Source: Bacillota bacterium (GTDB taxonomy: Bacteria; Sysuimicrobiota; Sysuimicrobiia; Sysuimicrobiales; Segetimicrobiaceae). Taken from it: a DNA stretch of 64,000 bases. The translations under genes were made by a program, and so were the position numbers. Numbering within the stretch: the stretch's first letter is position 1; every line of letters begins with the position of its first letter. The notes under the pieces were generated by a model, which was not told the DNA's origin, ran no database searches, and saw only the letters and a list, made by a program, of their open reading frames with translations. The stretch is taken from assembly GCA_021324255.1 (NCBI GenBank), contig JAJPJL010000130.1, forward strand, positions 43,454 to 107,453, given 5' to 3'. This document shows, in pieces, positions 36,477-44,884 of this stretch.

Positions 36477-37607
36477 CTACGGGCCGCGACCAAGCAAGGC
36501 GTCTTTGAGCGGGGCGCGCCACGCGTGCGCCAGCGGATCGTAGACGCCGAAGCCGGCGGCCAGTTCCCAGTAGGCCCACGGGAAGCCCCGGGCTTCTGCC
36601 TGCTCGCGCATGAATCGCGTGTACGCCACTCGCGACGGCATGTCCGCTTTGCTGTAGGCGCCAAATTCCCCGAGAAAGACCGGATAGCCGGAGCCGTCTG
36701 ACCATGTCTTCGCCGCGGTGAGCGGCGCCGCCGCGGCGGCGCGCTGGCCGGCGTCGCAGCAGGTCACGCCGACCGGCGGGACCGGGTGCACCCACTGGGC
36801 CCCTTGATGCGTAAAGTCGAAGGGCCGGTAGTCGTGGATCGTCGCGATCAGGTCTGCGTCATCGGGCAGGCGAAGCGACGGGAGGGCCGCCGCCTGGTTC
36901 CAGTCCACGGGGCCGATGACCACGATGCGATCGGGGTTGGTCTGGCGGACGACACCGAGCGCCCGCGCGGCGAGATCGTTCCACCGCGCCGCCGTCAGCC
37001 GGCGGTGGGGTTCATTGTAGAGCTCGAACAGCAGGCGGCCGGGTTCGTCACGGAAATGGTCGGCGATCTGCCGCCATAGGATCAGAAACCGCACGTCCAC
37101 GACCGCGTCGTCGACCGCGAACTCTCCGCGGTCGAGCGGATCGCCATCGAGTTGATGGTAGTGATGCATGTTCACCACGACGTAGAGGCCACGGGCGAGG
37201 AGCCGGTCGACCACCGATGTGACGCGGTCCAGAAACTCCGGGTCGATGGCGAACGGCGCCGCCGCCTCCGCGTGGTTGCTCCAGCGCACGGGCAGACGCA
37301 CCGTGGTGAAGCCCGCCGCGGCGACGGCATCGATGAACTCGTCGCGCACGACGAGTCCCCACGCCCCCTCGTCCGGCGCCTCCAGCATGTTGCCGAAGTT
37401 TACGCCGCGGCCCATGGCCGCGGCCGCCGCCCAGACGGCAGGCGGCGCGCCCGGAGGACGATCGGCCGGGGTCGGGGGAAACTCTCCGATGCCGGGGCTC
37501 GGTTCCTGGGCCAGCGTGCGGGCCATGGGGCCGGCCCATAGGGAACTGAGGAGAACGAGGACCACCGCAAGCGCCGTACGGACCGAACGCGGCACGGTAG
37601 TCGTCAC
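36477..37607 (-). CDS. Glycoside hydrolase family 5 (cellulase-like), secreted
   Basis: Start is GTG 37607 in a GTGA overlap with the AraC gene. Of 376 residues, ~1-34 form a signal peptide (ALAVVLVLLSSLWAGPMA, cleavage near ARTLAQ). The catalytic TIM barrel has RGVNFGNMLEAPDEGAWG, TTVRLPVRWSNH, NMHHYHQLDGD, the acid/base Glu199 in FELYNEPH, and nucleophile Glu314 in VFLGEFGAYSK. GH5 endoglucanases cut beta-1,4-glucans outside the cell. It is the last gene of the LLM-to-GH5 operon, which also encodes an oligopeptide-type ABC transporter (a class that in several bacteria imports cello-oligosaccharides). Confidence 0.9.
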   Translation of the reverse strand: MTTTVPRSVRTALAVVLVLLSSLWAGPMARTLAQEPSPGIGEFPPTPADRPPGAPPAVWAAAAAMGRGVNFGNMLEAPDEGAWGLVVRDEFIDAVAAAGFTTVRLPVRWSNHAEAAAPFAIDPEFLDRVTSVVDRLLARGLYVVVNMHHYHQLDGDPLDRGEFAVDDAVVDVRFLILWRQIADHFRDEPGRLLFELYNEPHRRLTAARWNDLAARALGVVRQTNPDRIVVIGPVDWNQAAALPSLRLPDDADLIATIHDYRPFDFTHQGAQWVHPVPPVGVTCCDAGQRAAAAAPLTAAKTWSDGSGYPVFLGEFGAYSKADMPSRVAYTRFMREQAEARGFPWAYWELAAGFGVYDPLAHAWRAPLKDALLGRGP

Positions 37608-38662
37608 GACCCTGAGATCAAGGTGTCAGTGGCCGGCCGCGGGTCGTGCCGGCGGCGAGCGGGTGGCTTTGTACCCTGCCGTTCGCGCCAGCGCGCAGGT
37701 GGAATGCCTTCCCAACTGCGGAACGCGCGGACGAAGGAGCTTGCGTCCTCGTACCCCAGAAGGTACGCGGCTTCTCTCAACTCAAGGAGAGGGTTGTTCA
37801 GATAGTGGCGGGCAAGCTGGTGACGGGCCTCCTCCAGCACGCGCTGGAAGCTGGATCCTGCGACTTGAAGGTGCCGCTGCAGGGTTCGCGGACTCATGTG
37901 GAGCGCGTCGGCGACGTCGTCGATGCTGGGACGGCGGCCTGTGAGCTTTTGCCGTATCGTTCCGCGCACGCGCTCGGCAAAATCTCCGTCACCGTTTTGG
38001 TCGGTCAGTTCCTCCTCGAACTGCGGCGCGAGCATCGCAAGCAGTTCGGCATTGCGGGTCACGAACTGCCGTTCGGCATCGGCCGCGCGTAGCACGATCG
38101 CATTGCGGGGAGCACCGCAGACCACGCGACAGCCAAAGTAGCGCTCGATGGAATTCACGTGCGGGCGAGGGTGCACGAACTCGACGCGCAATGGCGATAG
38201 GGAAGCGCCGGTCCCGTGGCGGGCAACCGAGAGAACCCATGCGAGGCAGCATTCGGTGAGCACCTGAGGCTCGACCTCGTCCGCAAGAAGCCACCGAAAC
38301 TGGATGCTCCACTCTTCTCCGTCCATCTGCTGCAGAATTTCTTCCGGACAGGTGAGTTGTTTGTAGCGCGCCATGTGCCGCACGGCTGATCCGAGGTTCT
38401 CCGCCGAGAGCGCGGCGAGCGATATCGGCTGAAAGCGTTCGATCTTGGTTTCGGTGCCGAGCAGGACGCCGATCCCGGGGTCTGCGCTGACTTCCCCGAT
38501 GGCGCGCCAGAGGGCGAAGAATTCCTCCGTCGTGAGAAGCACGCGCGGCTGATCGAACAGGCCTTGGGGAAGACCGGCGGTCCGCAGAACCGCCGAGGCA
38601 CGGACCCCCAGTTCCCCCAACTTGAGAAGCAAGCTCCCCGAGACACGAAAGTGTTTGCTCAT
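37604..38662 (-). CDS. AraC-family transcriptional regulator
   Basis: ATG 38662 follows CGGAG by 6 nt and overlaps the stop of the DppC-like gene (ATGA). The 352-residue protein has an N-terminal arabinose-binding-regulator-type domain (~15-200: FFALWRAIGEVSADPGIGVL, then RHMARYKQLTC) as in OruR/ArgR-like regulators. A C-terminal double HTH follows: PSIDDVADALHMSPRTLQRHL and LREAAYLLGYEDASSFVRAF. Such proteins activate catabolic operons in response to a small effector. Its embedding inside the operon suggests autoregulation, with the 44678-44710 palindrome as a candidate target. Confidence 0.92.
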   Translation of the reverse strand: MSKHFRVSGSLLLKLGELGVRASAVLRTAGLPQGLFDQPRVLLTTEEFFALWRAIGEVSADPGIGVLLGTETKIERFQPISLAALSAENLGSAVRHMARYKQLTCPEEILQQMDGEEWSIQFRWLLADEVEPQVLTECCLAWVLSVARHGTGASLSPLRVEFVHPRPHVNSIERYFGCRVVCGAPRNAIVLRAADAERQFVTRNAELLAMLAPQFEEELTDQNGDGDFAERVRGTIRQKLTGRRPSIDDVADALHMSPRTLQRHLQVAGSSFQRVLEEARHQLARHYLNNPLLELREAAYLLGYEDASSFVRAFRSWEGIPPARWRERQGTKPPARRRHDPRPATDTLISGS

Positions 38663-39615
38663 CGGTCGCTCCGTCCCGGCGATGCCACCGTGAGTGCGGG
38701 ATTCAACGCCATGCTGAGGCCATCGCCGACGATATTCAGGAGGAGCACCAGCACGAAGATCGCGGCGCCGGGGAACGTCGGCACCCACCAAGCGGTCGTG
38801 GCGTACTGGAGGCCGTTACTCAGCATGCCGCCCAGGCTGATCACGTTCGGATCACCGACCCCGAGGAAGCTGAGGGAGGCCTCGCTGAGGATGCCGTACG
38901 ACACCAGCAGCGCCATCAACGCCAGGACCGGAGGAAGCGCGTTCGGCAAGATCTCCCTGAAGACGATCCGGGCGTTGGACGCGCCCGCGGCCCGGGCGCT
39001 CTCGACGAACTCCGTGGCTTTCAGCGAGAGCACCTCGGCGCGCGCAATCCGGGCTATCTGCGGCCAGCCTGTGAGGCCCAGCAGCATGATGACGGTGATC
39101 AGGCGGCCGCCGAACAGAAACGCGACGATCAACGCCAGGAAGAAGCCCGGGAGGATGAGCAGAGCATCGGCCGTTCGCATGAGCAGGTGTTCGACCCAGC
39201 CCCCATAGTACCCGGCCACGAGGCCACACGTCAGACCGGCCGACATCGCAATCGCGGCGACCGCAAGTCCGGCGATGAACGACGTCTTGATCCCGTAGGC
39301 CATGCGCGTCAGCACGTCGCGGCCGAGATAGTCCGCCCCAAACGGATGCGCGGCCGAGATGGCGCTCAGTGTGTCGCCCGTCATGGCGTTGGGATCGCGC
39401 GGCAGGATGGCGGGCGCGAGCGCGCCGACGGCACCGACCAGCGCCAGCACCACCAGCGCGGCGAACGGCATTCGCTGCCGTCTCAGGGCCTGCCATGCAA
39501 CGCGGAGCCGGCGAAACCGCCCGCGGTCCGCGGCCGCCGGCAGCGCTCCACGGACGGACGCGACTGCCGCGCTACGCGTAACGGATCCGTGGATCGATGA
39601 TCGCGTACGCAACAT
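38659..39615 (-). CDS. Peptide/nickel-type ABC transporter permease, DppC-like
   Basis: The 318-residue protein has an N-terminal OppC extension (RLRVAWQALRRQRMPFAAL), the HPFGADYLGRDVLTRMAYG motif, and the BPD_transp_1 domain with the EAA loop LKATEFVESARAAGASNARI. It ends with SFLGVGDPNVISLGGML and NIVGDGLSMALNP. It forms the channel with DppB, whose gene it overlaps by 44 bp, so translation is coupled; the AraC gene overlaps its stop. Confidence 0.93.
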   Translation of the reverse strand: MLRTRSSIHGSVTRSAAVASVRGALPAAADRGRFRRLRVAWQALRRQRMPFAALVVLALVGAVGALAPAILPRDPNAMTGDTLSAISAAHPFGADYLGRDVLTRMAYGIKTSFIAGLAVAAIAMSAGLTCGLVAGYYGGWVEHLLMRTADALLILPGFFLALIVAFLFGGRLITVIMLLGLTGWPQIARIARAEVLSLKATEFVESARAAGASNARIVFREILPNALPPVLALMALLVSYGILSEASLSFLGVGDPNVISLGGMLSNGLQYATTAWWVPTFPGAAIFVLVLLLNIVGDGLSMALNPALTVASPGRSDR

Positions 39616-40540
39616 CCACCGCGAGGTTTGCGAGGATCACCGCGGCGCCGACGACGAGGAAGAACCCGAGCACAACGGGGTAATCGTGCTGCAGGATCGC
39701 GGTGTAGATCACCCGCCCCGTACCGGGCCACGCGAAGACGATCTCCGTCATCACGGCGCCGGCGAACATGGTGCCGAGCTGTACGCCGAGCACGGTGACG
39801 ACGGACCGCATCGCATTCCGCAGCGCATGCCGGTAGAACACTCGAAACTCGGACAGGCCCTTCATGCGCGCCGTCATGAGGTAGTACTTCCGTGATTCCT
39901 CGAGGACCGCAGCGCGCGTCAGGCGTGTGAAGGACGCAGAGTACCACCAGGCGAGGACGCCGAGCGGGAGCACCATGTGCCAGGTCACGTCCGCCACTCG
40001 GGCAAGACCGCCCCCGGTAGCGCCGAGCGTGGCCATGCCCTGCGTCGGGAACCAGTGGAGCCGACTCGCGAAGACGACGATGAAAATGACGCTCAACCAG
40101 AACGGTGGGGTCGCGTAGCTCACCAGCGAGACGGCGCCGATGGCGTAATCGGCACCCGTACCCGGCCGGCGCGCCGCCGTCATGCCGAGCACAATCCCGG
40201 CGACCGCGGCGAGCAGGACGCTGGGGATCATCAGCAACAGGGTGTTTGGCAGCGACTCTCCAAGAATCGCCGCGACGGGTTGAAAATTGATCTGCGAGTA
40301 GCCGAGATCGCCGCGGAGCATGTTGCCCATATACACTGTGTACTGGGTCCACAGGGGACGGTCGAGCCCCCAGGCATGGCGGATCCGGGCCAGCGCGTCG
40401 CCGCTGACGGCTTGGCCGCCGTAGAGATACGTCACCGGGTCGCCGGGCGCCACGTGGATCAGGACGAACGCCGTGCTCACGACCAGCCCGATCAGCACAA
40501 GGCTCTGGACGAGTCTCCCCGCGACGTATCGATAGCTCAC
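39572..40540 (-). CDS. Peptide/nickel-type ABC transporter permease, DppB-like
   Basis: The 322-residue permease shows TM1 VQSLVLIGLVVSTAFVLIH then VAPGDPVTYLYGG, the OppB/DppB signature, WGLDRPLWTQYTVYMGNMLRGDLG, the EAA loop YYLMTARMKGLSEFRVFYRH and the C-terminus VNLAVDVAYAIIDPRIRY. It lies between the cysteine-hydrolase-like gene (34 bp) and DppC in the nine-gene operon. No ATPase genes (DppD/F) are present in this cluster, so ATPases must be shared. Confidence 0.93.
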   Translation of the reverse strand: MSYRYVAGRLVQSLVLIGLVVSTAFVLIHVAPGDPVTYLYGGQAVSGDALARIRHAWGLDRPLWTQYTVYMGNMLRGDLGYSQINFQPVAAILGESLPNTLLLMIPSVLLAAVAGIVLGMTAARRPGTGADYAIGAVSLVSYATPPFWLSVIFIVVFASRLHWFPTQGMATLGATGGGLARVADVTWHMVLPLGVLAWWYSASFTRLTRAAVLEESRKYYLMTARMKGLSEFRVFYRHALRNAMRSVVTVLGVQLGTMFAGAVMTEIVFAWPGTGRVIYTAILQHDYPVVLGFFLVVGAAVILANLAVDVAYAIIDPRIRYA

Positions 40541-40574
40541 CGGCGTGGCTCCCGATCAGGCGCCGCGCGTCAGG

Positions 40575-41249
40575 TCACCGGCGCGCCGAAGCTTCCCAGG
40601 TCTCGACGATCTCGGACGAGCGGGTCGGAACCGCCAGCCGGCGCAGGAACCGCATCGCGTCGTCGTGATACTGCGGCTCCATCGGCCCGACGCAGTCCTC
40701 CGGCACGACCGGAAAGAACCCGATGTTCAACGCGTGCCAGGCCGTGGGCAGGATGCCGACCTCCGTCGCGATCCCGGTGTGGACCAGGGTTCGGATGCGG
40801 TTGAGGCGGAGGAACAACTCGAGCGGCGTGCCGATGAACGCGTCGATGCGGAATTTCCTGATGATGACCTCGCCGGGCTGTGGCTTCAACTCGTCGATGG
40901 TGGCCCACCCCGGCGTGTCTTCGACCAGACCTTCCAACGCCTTTCGCTGCTCGGGGTCGGTCAGCCGCCGGTAGTCGGCCCGAATGCGCACGTCCGTGTA
41001 GCTGCCGAAATCGGGCAGGTTGGTGTACTGCGTGTACATCACCCGCACTCCGTGTCGTCGCGCGTCCTCGAGAAACCGGACGAGCGGCGGCAGGATTGTG
41101 CCCACGTCGATGCGCCGGCCAACCTTGTCATAGGCCCAACCCGCGGCGGTATTGTCCTTTTGCATATCATGGACGATCACGACGGTGTGCCGGGGCTGGA
41201 CGATCTCCGCCAGCGACTCCGGAATTTCGCGTCCCTGAAACGTCAGCAC
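40575..41249 (-). CDS. Isochorismatase-like cysteine hydrolase lacking the nucleophile cysteine
   Basis: The 224-residue protein has the family Asp in VIVHDMQKDN (Asp28), the Lys in VIIRKFRIDAF (Lys132) and the cis-peptide region HTGIATEVGILPTA. In active members the last motif reads GxxTxxCVxxTA; here the Cys position is Gly165. The rest is well conserved, so it is probably a pseudoenzyme or uses different chemistry, as isochorismatase itself does without Cys. It sits between the DppB gene and the binding-protein gene (14 bp), inside a uptake/catabolic operon where an amidohydrolase would be expected. Confidence 0.85.
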   Translation of the reverse strand: MLTFQGREIPESLAEIVQPRHTVVIVHDMQKDNTAAGWAYDKVGRRIDVGTILPPLVRFLEDARRHGVRVMYTQYTNLPDFGSYTDVRIRADYRRLTDPEQRKALEGLVEDTPGWATIDELKPQPGEVIIRKFRIDAFIGTPLELFLRLNRIRTLVHTGIATEVGILPTAWHALNIGFFPVVPEDCVGPMEPQYHDDAMRFLRRLAVPTRSSEIVETWEASARR

Positions 41250-41263
41250 GGTGGTCTCCCCGA

Positions 41264-42916
41264 TCAGCCAGTGATCCGCGCGTTTTCGACGGACTCCATT
41301 GTCCCGGTCAACGAGTCGACGCTGTGCAGCCCGGTGATTCGGCTGTACCAGAGATCAATGCCGTTCGCCGTGTAGAGCGGGATGATGGGTACCTCCTCGT
41401 GGACGACCTCCTGAATCTTGACGTACAGTGGCGCCCGCTTGGCGCGGTCCGTCGTCGCCCGCGCCTGTGGGATCCACTCCGTCACTTGCGGGTTGTCCCA
41501 GGCCGAGAAGTTGGTGCCGCCCGCGTGGGCATTCTTGCCGTTCACGTACTCGCAGATCGCCGCGGGATCCATCTGCTTCGAAATGAAGAGCGTCCAAACG
41601 CAGGCGGCCGTGTCCTGCTGGCGGATGCGGCCGATATACTCGCCGTACGTATACGTCTTGATGTCCGCGGCGATGCCGACAGTCCGGAGCATTTCCCGAA
41701 GCGCCTCGGACAACTGGACGCGGAAGCCTTCCGTGGCCAGGATGGTGACCGGGAACCGCGCACCTCCCTTGCGCGGGAAGCCCGCCTCGTCGAGCAGGGC
41801 GTTGGCCTTCTCCACGCTGTGGTCGTACGGCTTGATGTTCGACGCGTGCGCCCATTTGGTCGCCGGCGTGTCCGGCACCAAGGTTTCTTCGGGTTTGCCA
41901 AATCCGAACAAGAGTGACTTCACGATGAAGGCCTTGTCGATCGCGTGGGCCAGCGCCTGCCGCACCTTCACGTTGTTGAACGGCGGCTTCGCCGTGTTGA
42001 TAAACAGATTCTGCACCCAGTTCTGCTCGAACACGGTCGCGACGAGACCCGGCGGCGTCGCCTCGAGGATTTTCCGCATCTGGTCGTACGGGGGCCCGCC
42101 CGGAATGCCTTGCGACAACACCACGTCGAGGTCGTGGTTGAGGAACGAGAGCAGACCCGTCGACGCGTCCGGTGCGACTTTGAAGAAGACCTGGTCGACG
42201 TATGGCTTCGGCTTCCGGAAGTAGTTAGGGTTACGGACAAAGCTGATGTGATCACCGTGCTGCCATTCGGTCACGATGAATGGTCCCGATCCGATCGGCA
42301 TGTGCAGGTACTTGTTGGTGTGGGGATCGCCTTCCGACCAGAGGTGGGCCGGCAAGATGCCCATCGGCGAGACAAGCGGCATCATGAGCACGTTGGGGCC
42401 GTCGAACCGCAGCACCGCCGTATACTTGTCCGGCGTGTCGACTGTCCTCAGGTTCGAAACAAAGCTGCCGAGCGTGGAACCGAGCTTCGGATCGACGAGC
42501 ATCTCGTAGGTAAACTTCACGTCCGCCGATGTGAGCTCCGTGCCGTCGGTGAACTTGATCCCGGGAATCAGCTTGAACGTGAAGGTGTCGCCCTTGTCAT
42601 TCACGGTCCAGGCGCTCGCCACGCCCGGGATAGGTTGCCCCGATGGGCCGACATCCACCAGCCCGTTGTAGACCAGGCGGTTGGTCTCCGGCCAGTTCGT
42701 CGACTCCAACACGGGGTTGAAACCGTAGACCGGTTCGGATTGAAGGATGCGCAGCACTTTCGGTGCGGCTCCGTAGGCGTAGCCGTGCTCCCCCAACCAC
42801 GCAAACGATCCCGCCGCAAGCCCGGCGGCAGCCGCGGCCGCGCTTGTTCCCAGCAGTTGCCGCCTCGTGAACCGCGCGCCGGCGTGTCTCGCCCGAGCGC
42901 TTCGTCTGGCGCTCAC
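41264..42916 (-). CDS. Peptide-type ABC transporter substrate-binding protein (SBP family 5), Tat-exported
   Basis: Start at GTG 42916 overlaps the cupin stop (GTGA). The 550-residue protein has a twin-arginine leader (GARFTRRQLLGTSAAAAAAG) and the family-5 pattern: VLRILQSEPVYGFNPVLES, TDGTELTSADVKFTYEML, PIGSGPFIVTEWQHGD and VKVRQALAHAIDKAFIV. Such proteins bind oligopeptides, nickel, or oligosaccharides. It supplies the DppBC-like permeases of the same operon. Confidence 0.93.
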   Translation of the reverse strand: MSARRSARARHAGARFTRRQLLGTSAAAAAAGLAAGSFAWLGEHGYAYGAAPKVLRILQSEPVYGFNPVLESTNWPETNRLVYNGLVDVGPSGQPIPGVASAWTVNDKGDTFTFKLIPGIKFTDGTELTSADVKFTYEMLVDPKLGSTLGSFVSNLRTVDTPDKYTAVLRFDGPNVLMMPLVSPMGILPAHLWSEGDPHTNKYLHMPIGSGPFIVTEWQHGDHISFVRNPNYFRKPKPYVDQVFFKVAPDASTGLLSFLNHDLDVVLSQGIPGGPPYDQMRKILEATPPGLVATVFEQNWVQNLFINTAKPPFNNVKVRQALAHAIDKAFIVKSLLFGFGKPEETLVPDTPATKWAHASNIKPYDHSVEKANALLDEAGFPRKGGARFPVTILATEGFRVQLSEALREMLRTVGIAADIKTYTYGEYIGRIRQQDTAACVWTLFISKQMDPAAICEYVNGKNAHAGGTNFSAWDNPQVTEWIPQARATTDRAKRAPLYVKIQEVVHEEVPIIPLYTANGIDLWYSRITGLHSVDSLTGTMESVENARITG

Positions 42917-43341
42917 ATCTGCACCGCACGATCCGCGGCGTCCTTGATCTGCCGCGCGCGCTCCGGCCCGACGACCGGTTCGAGACTGGTGGACGTGCCG
43001 CCGATGCCGAACACGTTGATAGCCGGCTCGCCCGTCGCCCGCAGGATGTAACGGAACCCCTTGGGCAGGTAGATCGATTCGCCCTCTCGGACGACGACGT
43101 CGCCGCGCTCGCCCCCGTCGCCCTCCCAGATCAGGCGGATGCTCCCCTTCGCCACATAGAAGGATTCCTCGCTCTTGCCTTCCCACTTGAGGTCCGCCAT
43201 GTCGGGGTCGTGGTGGCAGACGCCCATGCGGAGCGCCTCGCTCCCGACGGTCTCGCGGCAGACCAGGTACCGAGTATGCATGCCTCTGGTCAAATCCATC
43301 GGAGGGATGTCGGCGACCTTCAACTTCGCGACTTTCGGCAT
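42913..43341 (-). CDS. Cupin-domain protein
   Basis: The 142-residue protein has one cupin barrel with SEESFYVAKGSIRLIWEGDG and GESIYLPKGFRYILRATGE. The usual motif-1 His pair is mostly absent (the motif begins with EES; HH occurs earlier in GVCHHDPDM), so metal binding is uncertain. The tail contains LEPVVGPERARQIKDAAD. It lies between the tautomerase (35 bp) and the binding-protein gene (GTGA overlap). It could be an isomerase, a dioxygenase or a ligand sensor; nothing decides. Confidence 0.85.
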   Translation of the reverse strand: MPKVAKLKVADIPPMDLTRGMHTRYLVCRETVGSEALRMGVCHHDPDMADLKWEGKSEESFYVAKGSIRLIWEGDGGERGDVVVREGESIYLPKGFRYILRATGEPAINVFGIGGTSTSLEPVVGPERARQIKDAADRAVQM

Positions 43342-43376
43342 CTCGTCCGCTCCCTTCTTCGAGTTGGTTTCGATCC

Positions 43377-43571
43377 TTACCGCTGCTGCCGGTCGGGCTG
43401 GAGCAGCCCGCCAATGCTCCAGTTCTCGCGCTTGACCTCGTCGATAATGACGTGCACGGCGTCGGCCGGGTTGCCCGTGACCCGCGCCACGACCTCGGTC
43501 ACACCGCGCACCAGCTCCCGTTTCTGATCGATCGATCGCCCCTCATACATCTCGATCCTGACGACTGGCAT
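43377..43571 (-). CDS. 4-oxalocrotonate tautomerase family protein
   Basis: The 64-residue protein begins MPVVRIEMYEGRS, giving the catalytic N-terminal Pro after Met removal, then IDQKRELVRGVTEVVARVTG and VHVIIDEVKRENWSIGG. These match the small hexameric tautomerases that convert enol and keto forms in aromatic meta-cleavage and related pathways. Upstream is the LLM enzyme (27 bp), downstream the cupin (35 bp). Confidence 0.93.
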   Translation of the reverse strand: MPVVRIEMYEGRSIDQKRELVRGVTEVVARVTGNPADAVHVIIDEVKRENWSIGGLLQPDRQQR

Positions 43572-43598
43572 CTCGCTCCCTCCCTCCTGTCTGCGGCG

Positions 43599-44621
43599 TC
43601 AGGGCGCCGCACTGATGCGCGGCGCCACCTCGTCTGCAAATCGCCGCAACACGTCGCCGACGGGGCGGCCCGGTGCGGCGTGCGGCCGGACAACCAGCCG
43701 CGTCACCCCGGGGCGGATCGCCCGAGACAACTGGGCGGCGACCCGATCGGCATCGCCGGCCAGCACCATCCGCTCAAGCGCCTCCCGCGGGAGCAGATGG
43801 CTGGCATCGGCGGCGCCCCGGAGGTCCCGCCTCGATGCGAGGTCGACGAACGCCTGGGGGAGTGTGATGCCGAGACGCTCGAGATAATCCCAGTGGCCGT
43901 AGCCCGCCGCCACCCGCATCGCGACCCGCCGGCGCATGACCGCTTCCGCCTCCGCCGGATCGTCGCTGATGCACATCTCAAAGCGAAGGGCGACGTCGAC
44001 CTGCGAGATCGCCCGCCGGCCCTTTTCCACGCCGCGCTTCACGCAGCCGATGTAGAAGTCCACGGTGGAGGGCAGCGCCGTATTCGCGATCATGACGCCG
44101 TCCGCCACTTCGCCCGCGAGCTCCGTGATCCGCTCACCCTGCGTCGCAAAGTAAATCGGGATCTCGGTTCGGATCGGGGTAAACTGCAACTTGCCTCCGC
44201 TGAGCGAGATTACCTTGCCCTGGAACGTGATGTCTTCGCCCTGCAGGAGCCGCCGGATGAGGCCAACGGTTTCGCGGAGCGCCGTGACCGGGCGCTCAGC
44301 TCGAATGCCCAGTTCCTGAAATCCCGTAGAGCCGACGCCGAGGCCGAGCAGCGCCCGCCCGCCGCTCATCTCGTCGAGCGTGGCGATCGTCGAGGCGGTG
44401 ACCGCGGGATGCCGCGAGTACGGGTCGGTCACGCCCGGGCCGAGGTGGATTCGGCTCGTGTTCGCCGCGATCGCCGCAAGACCGAGGTAGCACTCGCGGA
44501 ACATGCGAATATCGGTGTACCAGACTTGGTCGTATCCGAGGGCCTCGCTGAGCTTTGCGAGGGCGACGAGCTCGCTCACCGGATACTCGGCGTTCAGCAG
44601 CACGCCTAACGCCAGCGTCAT
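43599..44621 (-). CDS. LLM-class flavin/F420-dependent oxidoreductase
   Basis: ATG 44621 gives 340 residues; the longer frame to 44714 would run into the promoter region. The TIM-barrel luciferase-like protein shows ALGYDQVWYTDIRMFRECYL, TSRIHLGPGVTDPYSRHP, ATLDEMSGGRALLGLGVGS and IPIYFATQGERITELAGEVADG. This pattern resembles methylene-tetrahydromethanopterin-reductase-like (F420) members more than bacterial luciferases. The family oxidises or reduces substrates with FMNH2 or F420. It is first gene of the operon that runs to GH5, directly behind the palindrome and -10 element. Confidence 0.9.
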   Translation of the reverse strand: MTLALGVLLNAEYPVSELVALAKLSEALGYDQVWYTDIRMFRECYLGLAAIAANTSRIHLGPGVTDPYSRHPAVTASTIATLDEMSGGRALLGLGVGSTGFQELGIRAERPVTALRETVGLIRRLLQGEDITFQGKVISLSGGKLQFTPIRTEIPIYFATQGERITELAGEVADGVMIANTALPSTVDFYIGCVKRGVEKGRRAISQVDVALRFEMCISDDPAEAEAVMRRRVAMRVAAGYGHWDYLERLGITLPQAFVDLASRRDLRGAADASHLLPREALERMVLAGDADRVAAQLSRAIRPGVTRLVVRPHAAPGRPVGDVLRRFADEVAPRISAAP

Positions 44622-44649
44622 CCCCGACCCCTCTTGGCGTTTAGGCAAT

Positions 44650-44710
44650 AGTATAGAGGTTTGCTGACGGCTCCGATATGCAAAACACGCCAGTTTGGCG
44701 TGGTTTGCAT
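44650..44710 (-). promoter_or_regulatory. Operon promoter with a 33-bp palindromic operator
   Basis: Two 15-bp arms, ATGCAAAACACGCCA (44678-44692) and TGGCGTGGTTTGCAT (44696-44710), are inverted with a 3-bp centre and match at 14 of 15 positions. On the minus strand a -10 TATACT (44655-44650) lies 22 bp past the palindrome, while no good -35 sits at 17 bp. The inverted repeat therefore covers the -35 and upstream area, the place for an activator or repressor. It is 57 bp from the LLM start codon. The regulator may be the operon's own AraC protein, though AraC sites are usually direct repeats. Confidence 0.6.
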
Positions 44711-44884
44711 ACATCCCATCAGTTCATCGGTGATGCTTCGTGCCCGGGACAATAGGCTGGGAACCCGGCGCCGCGTTCGGAGTGGCCGCGTCCGCCCTCC
44801 GGCATCCCTGCCAGTGAGACCTGGCTGTCAACTGCGCTCCCCGCGTCGAGGTCGAGACGCGCGTCGCGCGGACGCGTGCCGGGC

